Shown: piece after piece, positions 23,101-33,835 of the stretch | Position numbering within the stretch: position 1 is the stretch's first letter | Layout of the letters: each line of letters begins with the position of its first letter | Assembly: GCF_004664715.2 (NCBI RefSeq) | Contig: NC_051063.1 | Coordinates: forward strand, 111,328,329 to 111,392,328 | Reading direction: 5' to 3' | From: Peromyscus leucopus | Lineage: Eukaryota > Chordata > Mammalia > Rodentia > Cricetidae | Length of the DNA stretch: 64,000 nt | Notes under the pieces: generated by a model | Told to the model about the DNA's origin: nothing | Seen by the model: only the letters and a program-made list of their open reading frames with translations | The model's database searches: none | Program-made: the position numbers and the translations under genes

Positions 23101-24988
23101 ATGCCATCACCAAAGTTGTTTTTCACACTGCAGTGAGAACCTGGCCTTTGAGAATTTTCTCTTTACACAGCTATTTGATTACACAAATCTTCTGTACAGT
23201 GTTTGTGACCTAGCATCCATTGATATCCTTCATTGTGGCTTCAGTGACAAACTCAAAACCCCTGCACGCCTCATATTACTGTGAATGTCCCTCCATTGAT
23301 TACAATGGCCTCTCAGTCTATCATCATTGTTCCAAAGATTAGTCTTTAAATAAAGAGATTATACAGAAGTTTAGACTCATTAGGAGACTCTTAATTATCA
23401 TGGAAGTGGGAGGGCAAGACTCTAATGACACTTCCTCAGATGTGTCCACAGAGTGGAATAAATTGCTAGGTTCACTCCAAAATCATTATTACAATAAAAA
23501 AAAAACACATTACAAGATTTAGAAATACCATGGTCTTTAAAATTTCCAACATTATCTTCATCTCATTATATCTAGGTGATAGACACTGGAAGTAGCCAGC
23601 TAGAGTACAAATGATGTCAACTCATGATAGACATGATTATGTAGATGTGACCTAGTTACACTACACCAGACATAGGAATATATGATTTGCAAACATTATT
23701 TTCACAATTTATTTAGCATCCTTGGACAGCATATACCTACATCTAAAACCAAACATATCCAAGGTTTTAACATTGTGACATGATGTGGTTGAGTACAAAG
23801 TTTATGCTTAAGAACCACACACTGAAGTTACAAAAACACACACAAGAAAATCTCATAACATTTTAAGTCTAAGATTTCTGATGGTCCTCATTCATAACTA
23901 TCCTAGGGTAAGTGTAACTGCATGTGGCCAGTTGGGCACAGATTGGATTTACCAGCCTGTCAATCAAGATCATTTCTACTGAGAGCCAACATAAATCATC
24001 ACCAGATAAAATGTCAAAATTTAAATTTCCAAAGAGGAAGTGGTCTAATTTACAATTTCTTCATCCAAGATATTATGATGATGCATCACTACACCCATAA
24101 TTGGTTTGACATTGAATTTTATAACACAAAACATCTGGCCTCACTCCCATGGTGACCAATGAGAACAATTTCTGAAGCTGGGACAAATTATCCTCTCGAA
24201 GAACAACAGCTGTCTCCATGATCTATAAATATGTCTTCCCCCTTTACCCAGAAGAATATTCATGTCACAGAGAAGTAGAGACAAGGGCATTATGGGAGGT
24301 GTGACTCTGATGGAAAACCAACTGTTCTTCATTTATCTTTGTGGTGTCCAATGAGTCTTTCCTTCACAAACAGCTGTATTTTCCTACCCTCTTGATTACA
24401 CACACCAGAGCTATACACATTCCTGATCTTTGGATGCACTCATGAAAATGGGAAGGTTCACTTCTTGTGCTATTTCTTTGTAACCTCAAGAGTAAACCCT
24501 TTTCAGAGTTTCAGTATGTGAGACAAAACAGTGGGAAACATATTAACTGTCAAGAAGAAAAATCCCTACATCTAAACCCTGCATTGGTGCAATATACATC
24601 CACACCTCAAAGCATAAAGCAAGAAAAAGATGGTCCCACTGTTTAAAATTTCTATTCTACTCCTGTTCTTCTCAATAATCTATTAATCTGAGACAATATA
24701 ACAATAAATTGCAATGTCTAGAAACATCCTCTTTATAGTTAACATAAATTATGAATATCAACTTGCTGTTGAGTATCTCTCAAATAGAACTCTGGCTTAG
24801 ATTACTCCTGGAAAATTCAGAACAGTTCTCAAGTTACATGTAGGAATTACACCATGATTCATTACCTTAAATATACCTTAAAACATATCCCTAGAAATAG
24901 TAAGTTATCAGACAATTGCACTTTACACATTTTACAATTATGATAATGATGATTGATAGTAATGATGTCGATGATGATTTTGATGTCA
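23101..24988. other. Unique DNA
   Basis: No repeat family recognised apart from a degenerate GAT-rich stretch at about 24940-25005. Short frames at 23922-24332 have no supporting features. Confidence 0.4.
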
Positions 24989-24989
24989 T

Positions 24990-25740
24990 TGATGTTGATG
25001 ATTTCTGACTTGATTGCTTCACTTAGCATGTTCCCCAGGTCGATTTGTGTAGATTTAAAGAGTTTCTTAAAGTTTAGGGTTGACTAGTAGCCCATTGTTT
25101 ATAAATACTCTGTATTTTTTCTCCCTTCATTTGCTGATAGACCTATAGGTCAGTTCTCTGAATTAGCTATTGGGAACAGTGTGACAATGAGCAAAATAAT
25201 GAAGTCTCTTTGGTAAATAAATTCATACAAGTGCAATAAAATCTAGAGGTGGGATTTGGGGGTGAAAAGAGTTATAATTTTATTTTTTTCAGGGATATCT
25301 AGTTCCTTATAATTGCTATGCTAATTTACAACCCCACTTGAAGTGCACAAGGTTTCTTTTTTCTCCCAATCATTATACTTTATATTTTTTGTAATATCTA
25401 TTCTGACTAGAGTATGATGATATCTCACTACAACTCTACTTATGTATCTCTAAATGATTAGAAAGAATATGCATATAGTGTGTGTGTGTGTTTGTGTGTG
25501 TGTTGATCATGTGTATGCCTTCATTTTAGAAATGTATATTTAGGTTCCTTGCTCGTTTTAACTAGTTTTCCTCATTTCTTACTCTTGGCACTTTTAAGCT
25601 TTTTTATATTTAAGATGTTAATCATTTATCAAATACATGATTTGCATTTTCTACCAATTAATAGGCTACCTCTCTACACTGTGAATTTCTTTCCATTTTT
25701 TTTCTTTGTAGAAGCTTTATTTTAATTATTTTATTTATCT
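24990..25740 (-). mobile_element. Ancient L1 ORF2 3' fragment
   Basis: Reads in the order expected of the reverse strand of the ORF2 C-terminal region of an old mammalian L1: 'gctaatttacaaccccactt', 'attctgactagagtatgatg', 'tatgccttcattttagaaat', 'ggttccttgctcgttttaac', 'agatgttaatcatttatcaa' and 'ttgtagaagctttattttaa'. Heavily diverged, interrupted by (TG)n at 25477-25503, and no frame survives. Confidence 0.75.
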
Positions 25741-25864
25741 CAAAAAGAACATTTCCCTGGCTTACCGAGTATTTTTTCTACCCTTACCCTGAAATCAGTC
25801 ATTTATCTGGGAAGCATTTGTATCATACAATGAAAATGGGTATTCAAAAAAAAAGTATTATGGA

Positions 25865-26055
25865 AATGAAAAGATGGCTTAGAGATTAAGAGCACTTAAC
25901 ACTCTTGCAGGTTTGGTTCCCAAGACCAACTTAGGTTGGCTCAAAACTACCTGTAATTCCAGTTCCAGGGGATACAATGCTCTCTGGCCACTGTGGACAC
26001 TTGTACACATATTGTGCACATTAGCTCACATATTCACACAAACACACATAACTGA
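25865..26055 (+). mobile_element. B2-type SINE
   Basis: 'gaaaagatggcttagagat', 'taagagcacttaacactctt', 'ggctcaaaactacctgtaat' and 'tccagttccaggggatac' are the B2 body. It ends in a CA-rich tail. Confidence 0.85.
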
Positions 26056-26149
26056 GATTAGAATTTTTAAAAACTATTATATCTGAGGCTGCATCTGGCT
26101 CCCTCTCTCACAACCTTTATAGTACAATGAGCTCCATGGAGACAGTGCC

Positions 26150-27080
26150 GGGGCAAGCAATAGCCAGACAGGCACTGGGCAACACTGCCTTGTTCAGGAA
26201 AATCATCTGAACGTTGGCAAAGGAGAGCTGAAGAAGGCGAGAAGCAAAATGTTCTCACGCGCATTCTTTGTGCGAGCTTGCCGGGAAAAGTGCAAGAAAA
26301 GCACCCAGTCTGCTCCTCAGGGTTCTCTAAGAAGTACTCATCCAGAGGTGAAAGACTGTGTCTGCTAAAGAAAGGGGGAAATTTGAAGACATTGAAAAGG
26401 CTGACAATACTCGTTGTGAAAGTGAAGTGAAAATCTACATCACCTGAAAGGGGAGACCAAAACGAAGTTCAAGCCCCCAAAGCTTCCAAGAGGCCTCCTT
26501 CTGCCTTTCCTTGTTCTGTTCTGAGTATTGCCCTCAAATCAAAGGAGAACATCTTGGCTTACCCATTGGTGATGCTGCGAAGAAACTGGGGGCCAGATGG
26601 AAAGGCAGACAACAGGCAGCCCTGGGAAAAGAAGGCTGCTGAGTTGAAGGAAAAATGTGAAAATAATATTGCTGCCTACAGAGCTAAAGGAAATCCCCAT
26701 GCCGTGAGAAAAGGATTAGTCAAGGCTGAAGAGAGCAAGAAAAAGAAGAGGAAGATGAGGATGAGGGTGAGCAAGATGAGTAAGAGGAGGAAGAAGAGGA
26801 AGACAAAGATGAAGATGATGATGAATAAGTTGGTTCTAGCGCAGTATTTCTCTTGCCTATAAAGTATTTAACCACCATATACAAAACTCAGACCTTTTAA
26901 AGAATAAAGGCTGAAATATGAAGCTGTGTAAGATTTTTTTTAAACTGTAGAGTGTATTTTATTTGTATAGGTAACACACTACCAAATGTGTTTTTAGATA
27001 CCCCTGGCCTGGTGGTGTTTTCAATAGCCACTCACCTTGCCTGGTATAGTGTGGTGGCTGTAAATGGACATGAAGAATAA
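26150..27080 (+). pseudogene. HMGB1: HMGB1 processed pseudogene
   Basis: A retrocopy of the mRNA for HMGB1, the chromatin protein with two HMG boxes and an acidic tail. The 5' UTR-like 'ggcactgggcaacactgcct' leads to the start site at 26213-26215, where ATG has become GTT. Box A and B sequence follows without introns, and a run of Asp/Glu-type codons ends at TAA 26826-26828. The 3' UTR 'agttggttctagcgcagt' and 'gtaacacactaccaaatgtg' follow, ending at an A-rich 'aataaaaaca' near 27073. The coding part is about 616 nt against the usual 648. It has frameshifts, so the box B region is open only as 26554-26862, where the acidic tail is read out of frame as Lys/Arg/Met. It cannot encode HMGB1. Confidence 0.92.
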
Positions 27081-27129
27081 AAACATTTTTTAGAAATTAT
27101 TTTGTTTATGTTTATTTATTCTTTGTGTG

Positions 27130-27158
27130 GAGAAGGAATGGGGTGTATGTCACGATGT

Positions 27159-27207
<49 letters not shown>

Positions 27208-27245
27208 GGTCAGAGGACAACCTCCAGGAGTCAGCTCTCTCCCTT
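27130..27245 (-). mobile_element. B3/B2-type SINE 3' part with (GT)n
   Basis: 'aaggtcagaggacaacctcc' and 'aggagtcagctctctccc' are the reverse complement of a B3/B2-like SINE 3' half. Its CA-type tail appears here as (GT)n at 27156-27205. Confidence 0.7.
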
Positions 27246-27398
27246 GACTACATGGCTCAGCAGTTAAGAAAGCTTGCTCTTCTAAGTTCAGTTCTCATCA
27301 CACATGTCAGACTTCTCAAAACTGCCTGTCATCCCATCTTCAGACAATCCAATACACTCTTCTGGCCCCCAATGGCATACACACACACATACATAAAA

Positions 27399-27447
<49 letters not shown>

Positions 27448-27475
27448 TAATAAAACAAATATTTTTAAAACTTTT
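27246..27475 (+). mobile_element. B2 SINE with (CA)22 tail
   Basis: 'ctacatggctcagcagttaa', 'ctcaaaactgcctgtcatcc' and 'ccaatacactcttctggcc' form the B2 body. The tail contains (CA)n at 27400-27444 and then A-rich sequence. Frames on both strands (27252-27518, 27329-27606) are by-products of the dinucleotide run. Confidence 0.8.
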
Positions 27476-27607
27476 AAACTGTGCATGCACATATATATAT
27501 ATATATTTACACAAATAAACATGTATATTTGTTTATATGTAAAAGTGTGTTCATATGCATTTGTATATATATGAACAGAGATATGTATATATAAGTAAAT
27601 ACACAAT

Positions 27608-27815
27608 TGGGCTACAGAGATGACTCAGTAGTTAAGAGCACACATTGCCTGAACAAGACACCTGAGTTATTGTCCAAGTAACTATGGTAGGTGGCTTGTA
27701 ACTACCTGTAACTCCAACTCTAGAGGATCAGACAACCTATTCAGTCTTCTGCAGTCACCCACATATTCAAGCATGTATCCACACACAAATGGACATAAAT
27801 ACGTAAATAAAATGT
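27608..27815 (+). mobile_element. B2 SINE
   Basis: 'ggctacagagatgactcagt', 'agttaagagcacacattgcc', 'cttgtaactacctgtaactc' and 'cagacaacctattcagtctt', ending in an A-rich tail 'aaatacgtaaataaaatg'. Confidence 0.87.
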
Positions 27816-29094
27816 AAGTATACACATAAATGCATGTGTTTTAGAAAGCAAGAAACCTTTGCATCCATGTCTTTAGTTTGAATCCATTTTCAAAATTTTG
27901 TATTATTTTTATATTTGTTTCCACTATGCTCCAAGAGACAGCTTCAAATTCATGGTCACATAGATGGCCTTCATTAATCTCAGTAAGGCACAAAATAAAA
28001 CTAATAGATATGAACATATAGACAGGTTTATGGGGAAGAGGAAGGGTTGACAGCAGGAACAGAATACATTTACAAAATTTAAAAAAAAAATAAAGTTGAA
28101 AAATGCATTAAACAAATTAGAACACCACTGGTATAAAAATCTAAGGTCAGTTATATGTGGATTGTATCCATTTTGGAAACTATTTCCATTAAGATGACAT
28201 TGTGGTGCATTTGATCTCTTGAAAAATCTTAATGAAGAATTAATAAAATGTTCTCTGTGGAACCAACACAATACATTATGACAAAAAAAACCCCACATTT
28301 TTGCTCAACTTTAATATTCTCCCACTCATTGGCACCAACAGTCTCTGGACAGGTTTTATAGGAGTAAATTATAGAAATTCTCTCTTTACAAAATTTCTGG
28401 GGTTCACTTCAAGTCTATGGTTTCTTGTAGAGATCTCAACTTTAGGACAACTTTTTGATTGTTTAATACATTCATTTAAAGTAAGAAAGGAAATCTGACC
28501 CATATTATTATATAATTAATAGAAGAGAAAGAGAACAGGAATTTGCTTAAAGAGCAAATGGCTGAGAAACTTCCACCTCTGCATCTTCATTAATAAAATC
28601 ACTGTAGGTCAATGATCCCAGTTGGAAGCCGATCATTATCCTTCCTCATGGGGATATTAACAAGTTTAATTTAGTTTACCTTTTGCTGTATCTCCTGAAT
28701 TTCGTTTCTCTACTCATTTCTTAATAAGCTTTCATTGATTGCATCAAGAACTCTACTTCGTAAAGTAAAATAACTGCTATTCCACTCTCTTGACCTTCCA
28801 TAGGTGTTTGTTCTAGTCCTCAAATCCTGTTAGATAATGCCTCCTTTACTGGGTGATACACTATCTCTAGTGGTTTTATCATTCTTATACAATGAACTTG
28901 ACTTTGATATCAATGTAGAAATGGAGTAGTAGTTTGATCCTCTATTTACCATTGTTATCTGTTCACTCAATATTAAAGCAATATAGGTTTAGGGATGTTT
29001 ATTTATATCTAAATAGTTAATGCATTTATTAGCATTCAACCTGTGAACACTCATAGTGGATAAGCTTTACTGTTTTCATCTATACAAATTTCTA
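27816..29094. other. Unique DNA
   Basis: Includes a 124-codon reverse frame (27924-28298) with Phe/Leu/Cys-rich composition and no recognisable motif. I regard it as chance. No repeats identified. Confidence 0.4.
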
Positions 29095-29190
29095 TCATAC
29101 TTCAGATTTCATTTCCTTATCTATAATGTAAAATAATAATAGCTATTACTTCAGAATTGTTGAAATAGGACTCCTAGCAGTAAGATGTTA
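29095..29190 (+). repeat. Possible MIR SINE fragment
   Basis: 'tttcatttccttatctataa' followed by 'ataataatagctattacttc' and 'attgttgaaataggac' matches the MIR 3' core order. Diverged. Confidence 0.5.
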
Positions 29191-29719
29191 ACAATGACCC
29201 TGATGGTGTTGATTACAATGTTTTGTGGTTTTGAAATAATTTTGAAAGTTTCACTTTTCCCCAAAGTTAGAAAAGCCCAATTTACTCCAGGAGTTACTTT
29301 ATCGATTCTCTCTTCTGTGATATTCATTTAATCAAGCCTTACATATGGTTCTTTACAACTCTAACTACAGTTCTTTTTGAGGGGTTGTCAGCTATGTGTT
29401 TTCTTATATCCTGGTCTTTATGAAATATTCTCAGTGCACTAATTCTTCTGGGTACAAGTAGTTCAGATTGTGGCCAGCAGAGAAATACACCAGGAAATAA
29501 TGGCAGGAAGATGATGCATCAGAGCGTCTACCCACTGTTTTTAACTGAGAGCTCTCCAAGGACACCAGAAACTACAGCACATTTGCAGAAATTGACAAAT
29601 AGGCTCTAAATTTCATATGATAATTCCAGTGACAAAGACTATCCACAAATAAAGTCTTGATACAGAAGGACAAATTTTAAATGCTATTTCTAATTTCAGA
29701 GTAGACTAGAAATCTACAG

Positions 29720-30080
29720 TGTTAGTTAGCTTCATCATGACTATGAAAAAAAGCCTTAAGGAAGAAGGAATTTGTTTCCTCTCATAGCTCATGTGGACAC
29801 AGTCCATCGAGTCAGGGAGGGCATGGAAGCAGTTGCTCACATTTTCTGTACAATCCAGAAGCAGAGAGAGGTGAATGTTGGCACTCACTCACTTTCTTAT
29901 TTTATTCAGCTATGATCCCAGCCCATGGAGATTGTGCCACCCACATATAGAGTGAGACTTTCTTGTTCCATGCTCCTTGCTCCTTCTTGCTTGCTTGCTT
30001 AGAACTTTCTGGAAACATTCTCATAAGATATACTCAGATATGTTTACATAGTGATGATGATGATGATGATGATGATGGTG

Positions 30081-30117
<37 letters not shown>

Positions 30118-30312
30118 GGAAGTGATATAGACTTTCTCTCTGTAGCCCTGGCCGTCCTGGAACTCACTTAGTAGGCCAAACTGGTTTTGAACTCATAGAG
30201 ATCCAACTGCCTCTACTTCCTGAGTGCTGGTATTAAATGTATGTGCCACCACTGCCTAGCTCCATGGTGATTCTTAATTCAGTCAAGCTGACAATAAAGA
30301 TTAACAATTTGT
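29720..30312 (-). mobile_element. LTR-like rodent repeat interrupted by a B1
   Basis: The part nearest the element's 5' end (30262-30312) is the reverse complement of 'gttaatctttattgtcagct', related to 'ggctaatctttatttctga' at 57275. 29880-30045 ('ttcagctatgatcccagccc', 'gtgccacccacatatagagt') belongs to the same repeat. A B1 with a GAT/ATT-rich tail splits it. Family name uncertain. Confidence 0.5.
30052..30262 (-). mobile_element. B1 SINE with (GAT)n(ATT)n tail
   Basis: The B1 body in reverse is 30118-30262: 'tctctctgtagccctggccg', 'tcctggaactcacttagtag', 'gagtgctggtattaaatg' and 'gtgccaccactgcctagc'. Its tail, on the left, is now (GAT)n 30052-30080 plus (ATT)n 30081-30117. 'tacatagtgat' at left and 'tccatggtgat' at right agree at 9 of 11 positions and are a plausible target duplication. 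Confidence 0.85.
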
Positions 30313-30369
30313 GGAGAGTTGACTTTTGACTTATATAATTAAGTTGGACAGGACACAAGTATAAGCTTT

Positions 30370-30600
30370 CTACAGTTGAGAGAATGAAGTCAGACTCTAT
30401 CTCATGCTATACACAAAAATAAACTCAATAATCAACTTGCTCAAATATCTAAAACTATAAAATTCTTAGAGCAATAACAGATCAATATAATTAGGACTTA
30501 CACAATCTTATCAAACGTTAAGCTTAGATTAATTCTAGTCCTTATTATCAAATTACAGAACCTTTGCCAACTGAATTAGGTTACATATTCTAAAAACCAC
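30370..30600 (+). mobile_element. Ancient L1 ORF2 fragment
   Basis: 'ctctatctcatgctatacac', 'aaaaataaactcaataatca' and 'aaaactataaaattcttaga' follow the order of old L1 ORF2 ('...tatacaaaaat...aaactataaaa...ctagaa'). Forward orientation, no open frame. Confidence 0.6.
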
Positions 30601-30679
30601 TAAAAATATGATAAATAAACCAATGAGACATAAATGCCAATTTTGCTTATCCAAACATGAGTTACATTTATCTAAATAT

Positions 30680-30693
30680 TTAATCTATTTCTT
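30680..30693. repeat. Target-site duplication, left copy
   Basis: 'ttaatctatttctt', identical over 14 bp to 32819-32832, flanks the L1 between them. Confidence 0.93.
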
Positions 30694-32818
30694 TTTTTAT
30701 TAATTTAATTTTTTATTTTATAAATTAATTTAATTTTACATATCAGCCAAGGATCCCCTTGTCCTCCCCCCCCCTCCCCCCCCCGCCCCCGTTACCATCT
30801 CCTCCAGGGCAAAGACTCCCCTGGAGATTCAGTTCAACCTGGTAGATTCAGTCCAGGCAAGTCCAGTCCCCTCTTCCCAGGCTGAGCAAAGTGTCCCTGC
30901 ATAAGCCCCAGGTTCCAAACAGCCAGCTCATGCACTAAGGACAGGTCCCGGTCCCACTGCCTGGGAGCCTCCCAAATAGTTCAAGCTAATCAACTGTCTC
31001 ACTTATCCAGAGGGCCTGATCCAGTTGAGGGCTCCTCAGCTATTGGTTCATAGTTCATGTGTTTCCATTAGTTTGGCTATTTGTCCCTGTGCCTTTTCCA
31101 ATCTTGATCTCAACAATTCTCGCTCATACAATCCCTCCTCTTTCTTGCCAATTGGATTCCTGGAGCTCCAGGTGGGGCCTGGCCATGGATCTTTGCATCC
31201 ATTTTCCTCAGTCTTTGGATGAGATTTCTAACCTGACAGTTAGGGTGTTTGGCCATCTTATCACCAGAGTAGGTCAGTTCAGGCTTTCTCTCAACCATTG
31301 CCAGTAGTCTATTGTGGAGGTATCTTTGTAGATTTCTGAGGACCTCTCTAGCACTTTGCTTCTTCCTATTCCCATGTGGTCTTCATTTATCATGGTCTCT
31401 TATTCCTGTTCTACCATAATAAAAACAGCTTGGTACTGGCATTAAAAACCAACATAAAGTGTACTGGCATCTGGTACACATCTGGACCAATAAAATCAAA
31501 TTGAAGACCCTGACATTAATCCGCATACCTATGAACATATGATTTTTGACAAAGAAGCCAAAACTATACAATGGAAAAAAGAAAGTATCTTCAACAAATG
31601 GTACTGGCATAACAATGTCAATGTGTAGAAAGCTGCAAATAGATCCATATCTGTCACTGTGCACAAAACTTAAGTCCAAGTGGATCAAAGGCCTCAACAT
31701 AAATCCAGTTACTCTGAACCTGCTAGAAGAGAAAGTAGGAAGTAGTCTAGAATGCATTGGCATAGGAGATCACTTCCTAAATACAACACCAGTAGCACAG
31801 ACACTGAGAAAAACAATCAATCAAAGGGACCTCCGGAAACTGAGAAGCTTTTGTAGAGCAAAGGACACGATCAACAAGACAAAGCGACAGCCTAGAGAAT
31901 GGGAAAAGGTCTTCACCAACCCCACGTCTGACAGAGGGCTGATATCCAGAATATATAAAGAACTCAAGAAATAACACATCAAAATACCCAACAGTCCAAT
32001 TAAGAAATGGGCTATAGAACTAAAGAGAGAATTCTCAACAGAGGAAGCTCAAATGGCTGAAAGACATTTAAGGAAATGCTCAACATCCTTAATCAACAGG
32101 AAATGCAAATCAAAACAACTCTGAGATACCACCTTACACCTGTCAGAATGGCTAAGATAAAAAACACTGAAGACAGCTTATGCTGGAGAGGATGTGGAGC
32201 AAGAGGAACTCTCCTCCACTGCTGGTGGGAATGAAAGCTTGCACAGGCACTTTGGAAATCAATACGGTGCTTTCTTAGAAAATTGGGACTCAATCTCCCC
32301 CAAGATGCAGCTATACCACTCTTGGGCATATACCCAAGGAATACTCAATCATACCACAAGGGCACTTGCTCAAGTATGTTCATATCAGCATTGTTTCTAA
32401 TAGCCAGAACCTGTAAACAACCTAGATGCCCTTCAAATGAAGAATGGATAAATAAAACGTGGTACATATACACAAAGAAATACTACTCAGCAGAGAAAAA
32501 TAATGACATCATGAGGTTTGCAGGCAAATGGATAGATCTAGAAAAAATTATCCTGAGTGAGGTAACCCAGACTCAGAAAGAAGAACATGGTATGTACTCA
32601 CTCATAGGAGGATACTAGATGTAAAACAAAGATGACTGGACTGCTACTCACAACTCCAGAGAGGCTACCTAGAAAACAGGACCCTAAGAAAGACACAGGG
32701 ATCACCCAATGACAGAGAAATGGATGAGATCTATATGAACAACCTGAACGTGTTGGGGGTAATGAAGGGAAAATTTCAAGGGAAAGAGAGTTCAGGGGAG
32801 CAGGAGATCCTAGCTGGA
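30694..32818 (-). mobile_element. L1 insertion with 5' inversion (twin-primed)
   Basis: The 3' end is at the left: T/A-rich tail, then reverse-strand 3' UTR to about 31422, including the C-rich block at 30765-30790. At about 31423 the orientation flips to forward-strand ORF2 C-terminal sequence running to 32818 and ending in the first part of the 3' UTR. A 14-bp perfect target duplication encloses the whole. A 142-codon open stretch (31546-31974) is ORF2 C-terminal sequence with the 'INKTKRQPREWEKVF' motif, followed by stops at 31972 and later. It is not functional. Confidence 0.95.
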
Positions 32819-32832
32819 TTAATCTATTTCTT
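32819..32832. repeat. Target-site duplication, right copy
   Basis: 'ttaatctatttctt', the perfect partner of 30680-30693. Confidence 0.93.
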
Positions 32833-32989
32833 ATAAAGTAATTTATCAATATTCAATGTTCATTATATATTATATGCCTTATGCATCATAAATAATATAA
32901 ACTATGTGTAGTGGGTGGTATTTTCTTGTCCTCTGTAGTTAAAAACAATTATATTTTTAAATTACCAAAAGCTCTGAGCCTAAAAAAAA

Positions 32990-33065
32990 ACAGATCTAGT
33001 TTGGATTTAAACACAGGTCTGTCTGATGTTAAAATGGTGCTTTTCTATGAAGTATACTATTGATC
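32990..33065 (-). repeat. Possible MIR SINE fragment
   Basis: 'ggatttaaacacaggtctgt', 'ctgatgttaaaatggtgctt' and 'tatgaagtatact' resemble the reverse complement of the MIR tRNA-like head. The remainder of 32833-33445 shows only AT-rich and pyrimidine-rich DNA. Confidence 0.5.
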
Positions 33066-33445
33066 AAAGGATGCGCACTTATGCCTCTGCCTTCTGATTT
33101 TTAACTCTGAAGACAATTTTCATCAGAAAAAAAAATGTTGTTTTGGCTCCTCTTTGTCAATTGATTTCCTATATCATTCTTAAACCCCAAATTACCTCAT
33201 TAGGACCTAAAATGGTCTCATTTATTAGGCTTCCTTATTTTATTAAAACAGAATGATAGCCATAAATGTCAGCTGTTGAGATTCTCTGTCTGTCTCTTTC
33301 TCTTTCCCTCTCTCTTATTATAAAAATGTTGAAAGCCCTTAAATCAAAGAAAGAAAAAAAGCTACAAAATTAATTATTCTACATTCAATTTACAGAAAGA
33401 AAAGGAGGACTGAGAAGTACCAGATGCCAGTACACTTAGTAAGCT

Positions 33446-33829
33446 TGTAGCTAGAGTTTTCCTGCCTTGCCCACAGTCAGGACAAATCTTTGTCATCCCC
33501 CAGTCCCATAGCCGCTCAAACCCAACCAAGTAAACACAGAGACTTATATTGCACACAAACTGTATGGCCGTGACTGGCTTCTTGCTATCTGTTCTTATAT
33601 CTTAAATTAACCCATTTCTATAAATCTATACCTTGCCACATGGCTGGTGGCTTACCAGCGTCTTTACATACTGCTTGTCCTGGCGGTGGCTGCAGTGTCT
33701 CCCTCCTCTGCCTTCCACTTCCCAGAATTCTCCTCTCTCCTTGTCCCACCTACTTCCTGCCTGGCAACCTACTTCCTGCCTGGTCACTGGCCATCAGTGT
33801 TTTATTTATATAGAGCAATATCCACAGCA
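33446..33829. mobile_element. Solo LTR, family A copy 2 (ERVK-like)
   Basis: 384 bp, starts 'tgtagctagag' and ends 'tccacagca'. It is bounded by perfect 6-bp duplications 'taagct' at 33440-33445 and 33830-33835. Shares its full length with 8634-9006 and 45885-46239. Two nested plus-strand frames (33633-33908, 33647-33832) and their near copies at 46057-46459 come from this shared LTR sequence, not from a gene family. Confidence 0.9.
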
Positions 33830-33835
33830 TAAGCT

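Noticed and set aside
26554..26862. Possible small basic protein
   Set aside because: It is the box B remnant and frameshifted acidic tail of an HMGB1 retrocopy that lacks its start codon.
27156..27444. (GT)n and (CA)n facing each other as a hairpin-forming inverted repeat
   Set aside because: They are tails of two different SINEs in opposite orientation. Pairing is possible in principle, but nothing suggests function.
27924..28298. 124-codon reverse frame
   Set aside because: Composition is that of T-rich DNA read by chance, with no domain, no neighbouring exon signal and no conserved motif that I can see.
31546..31974. 142-codon frame with a real protein look
   Set aside because: It is the C-terminal part of L1 ORF2 in an inverted, truncated L1 with stops on either side; not a host gene.
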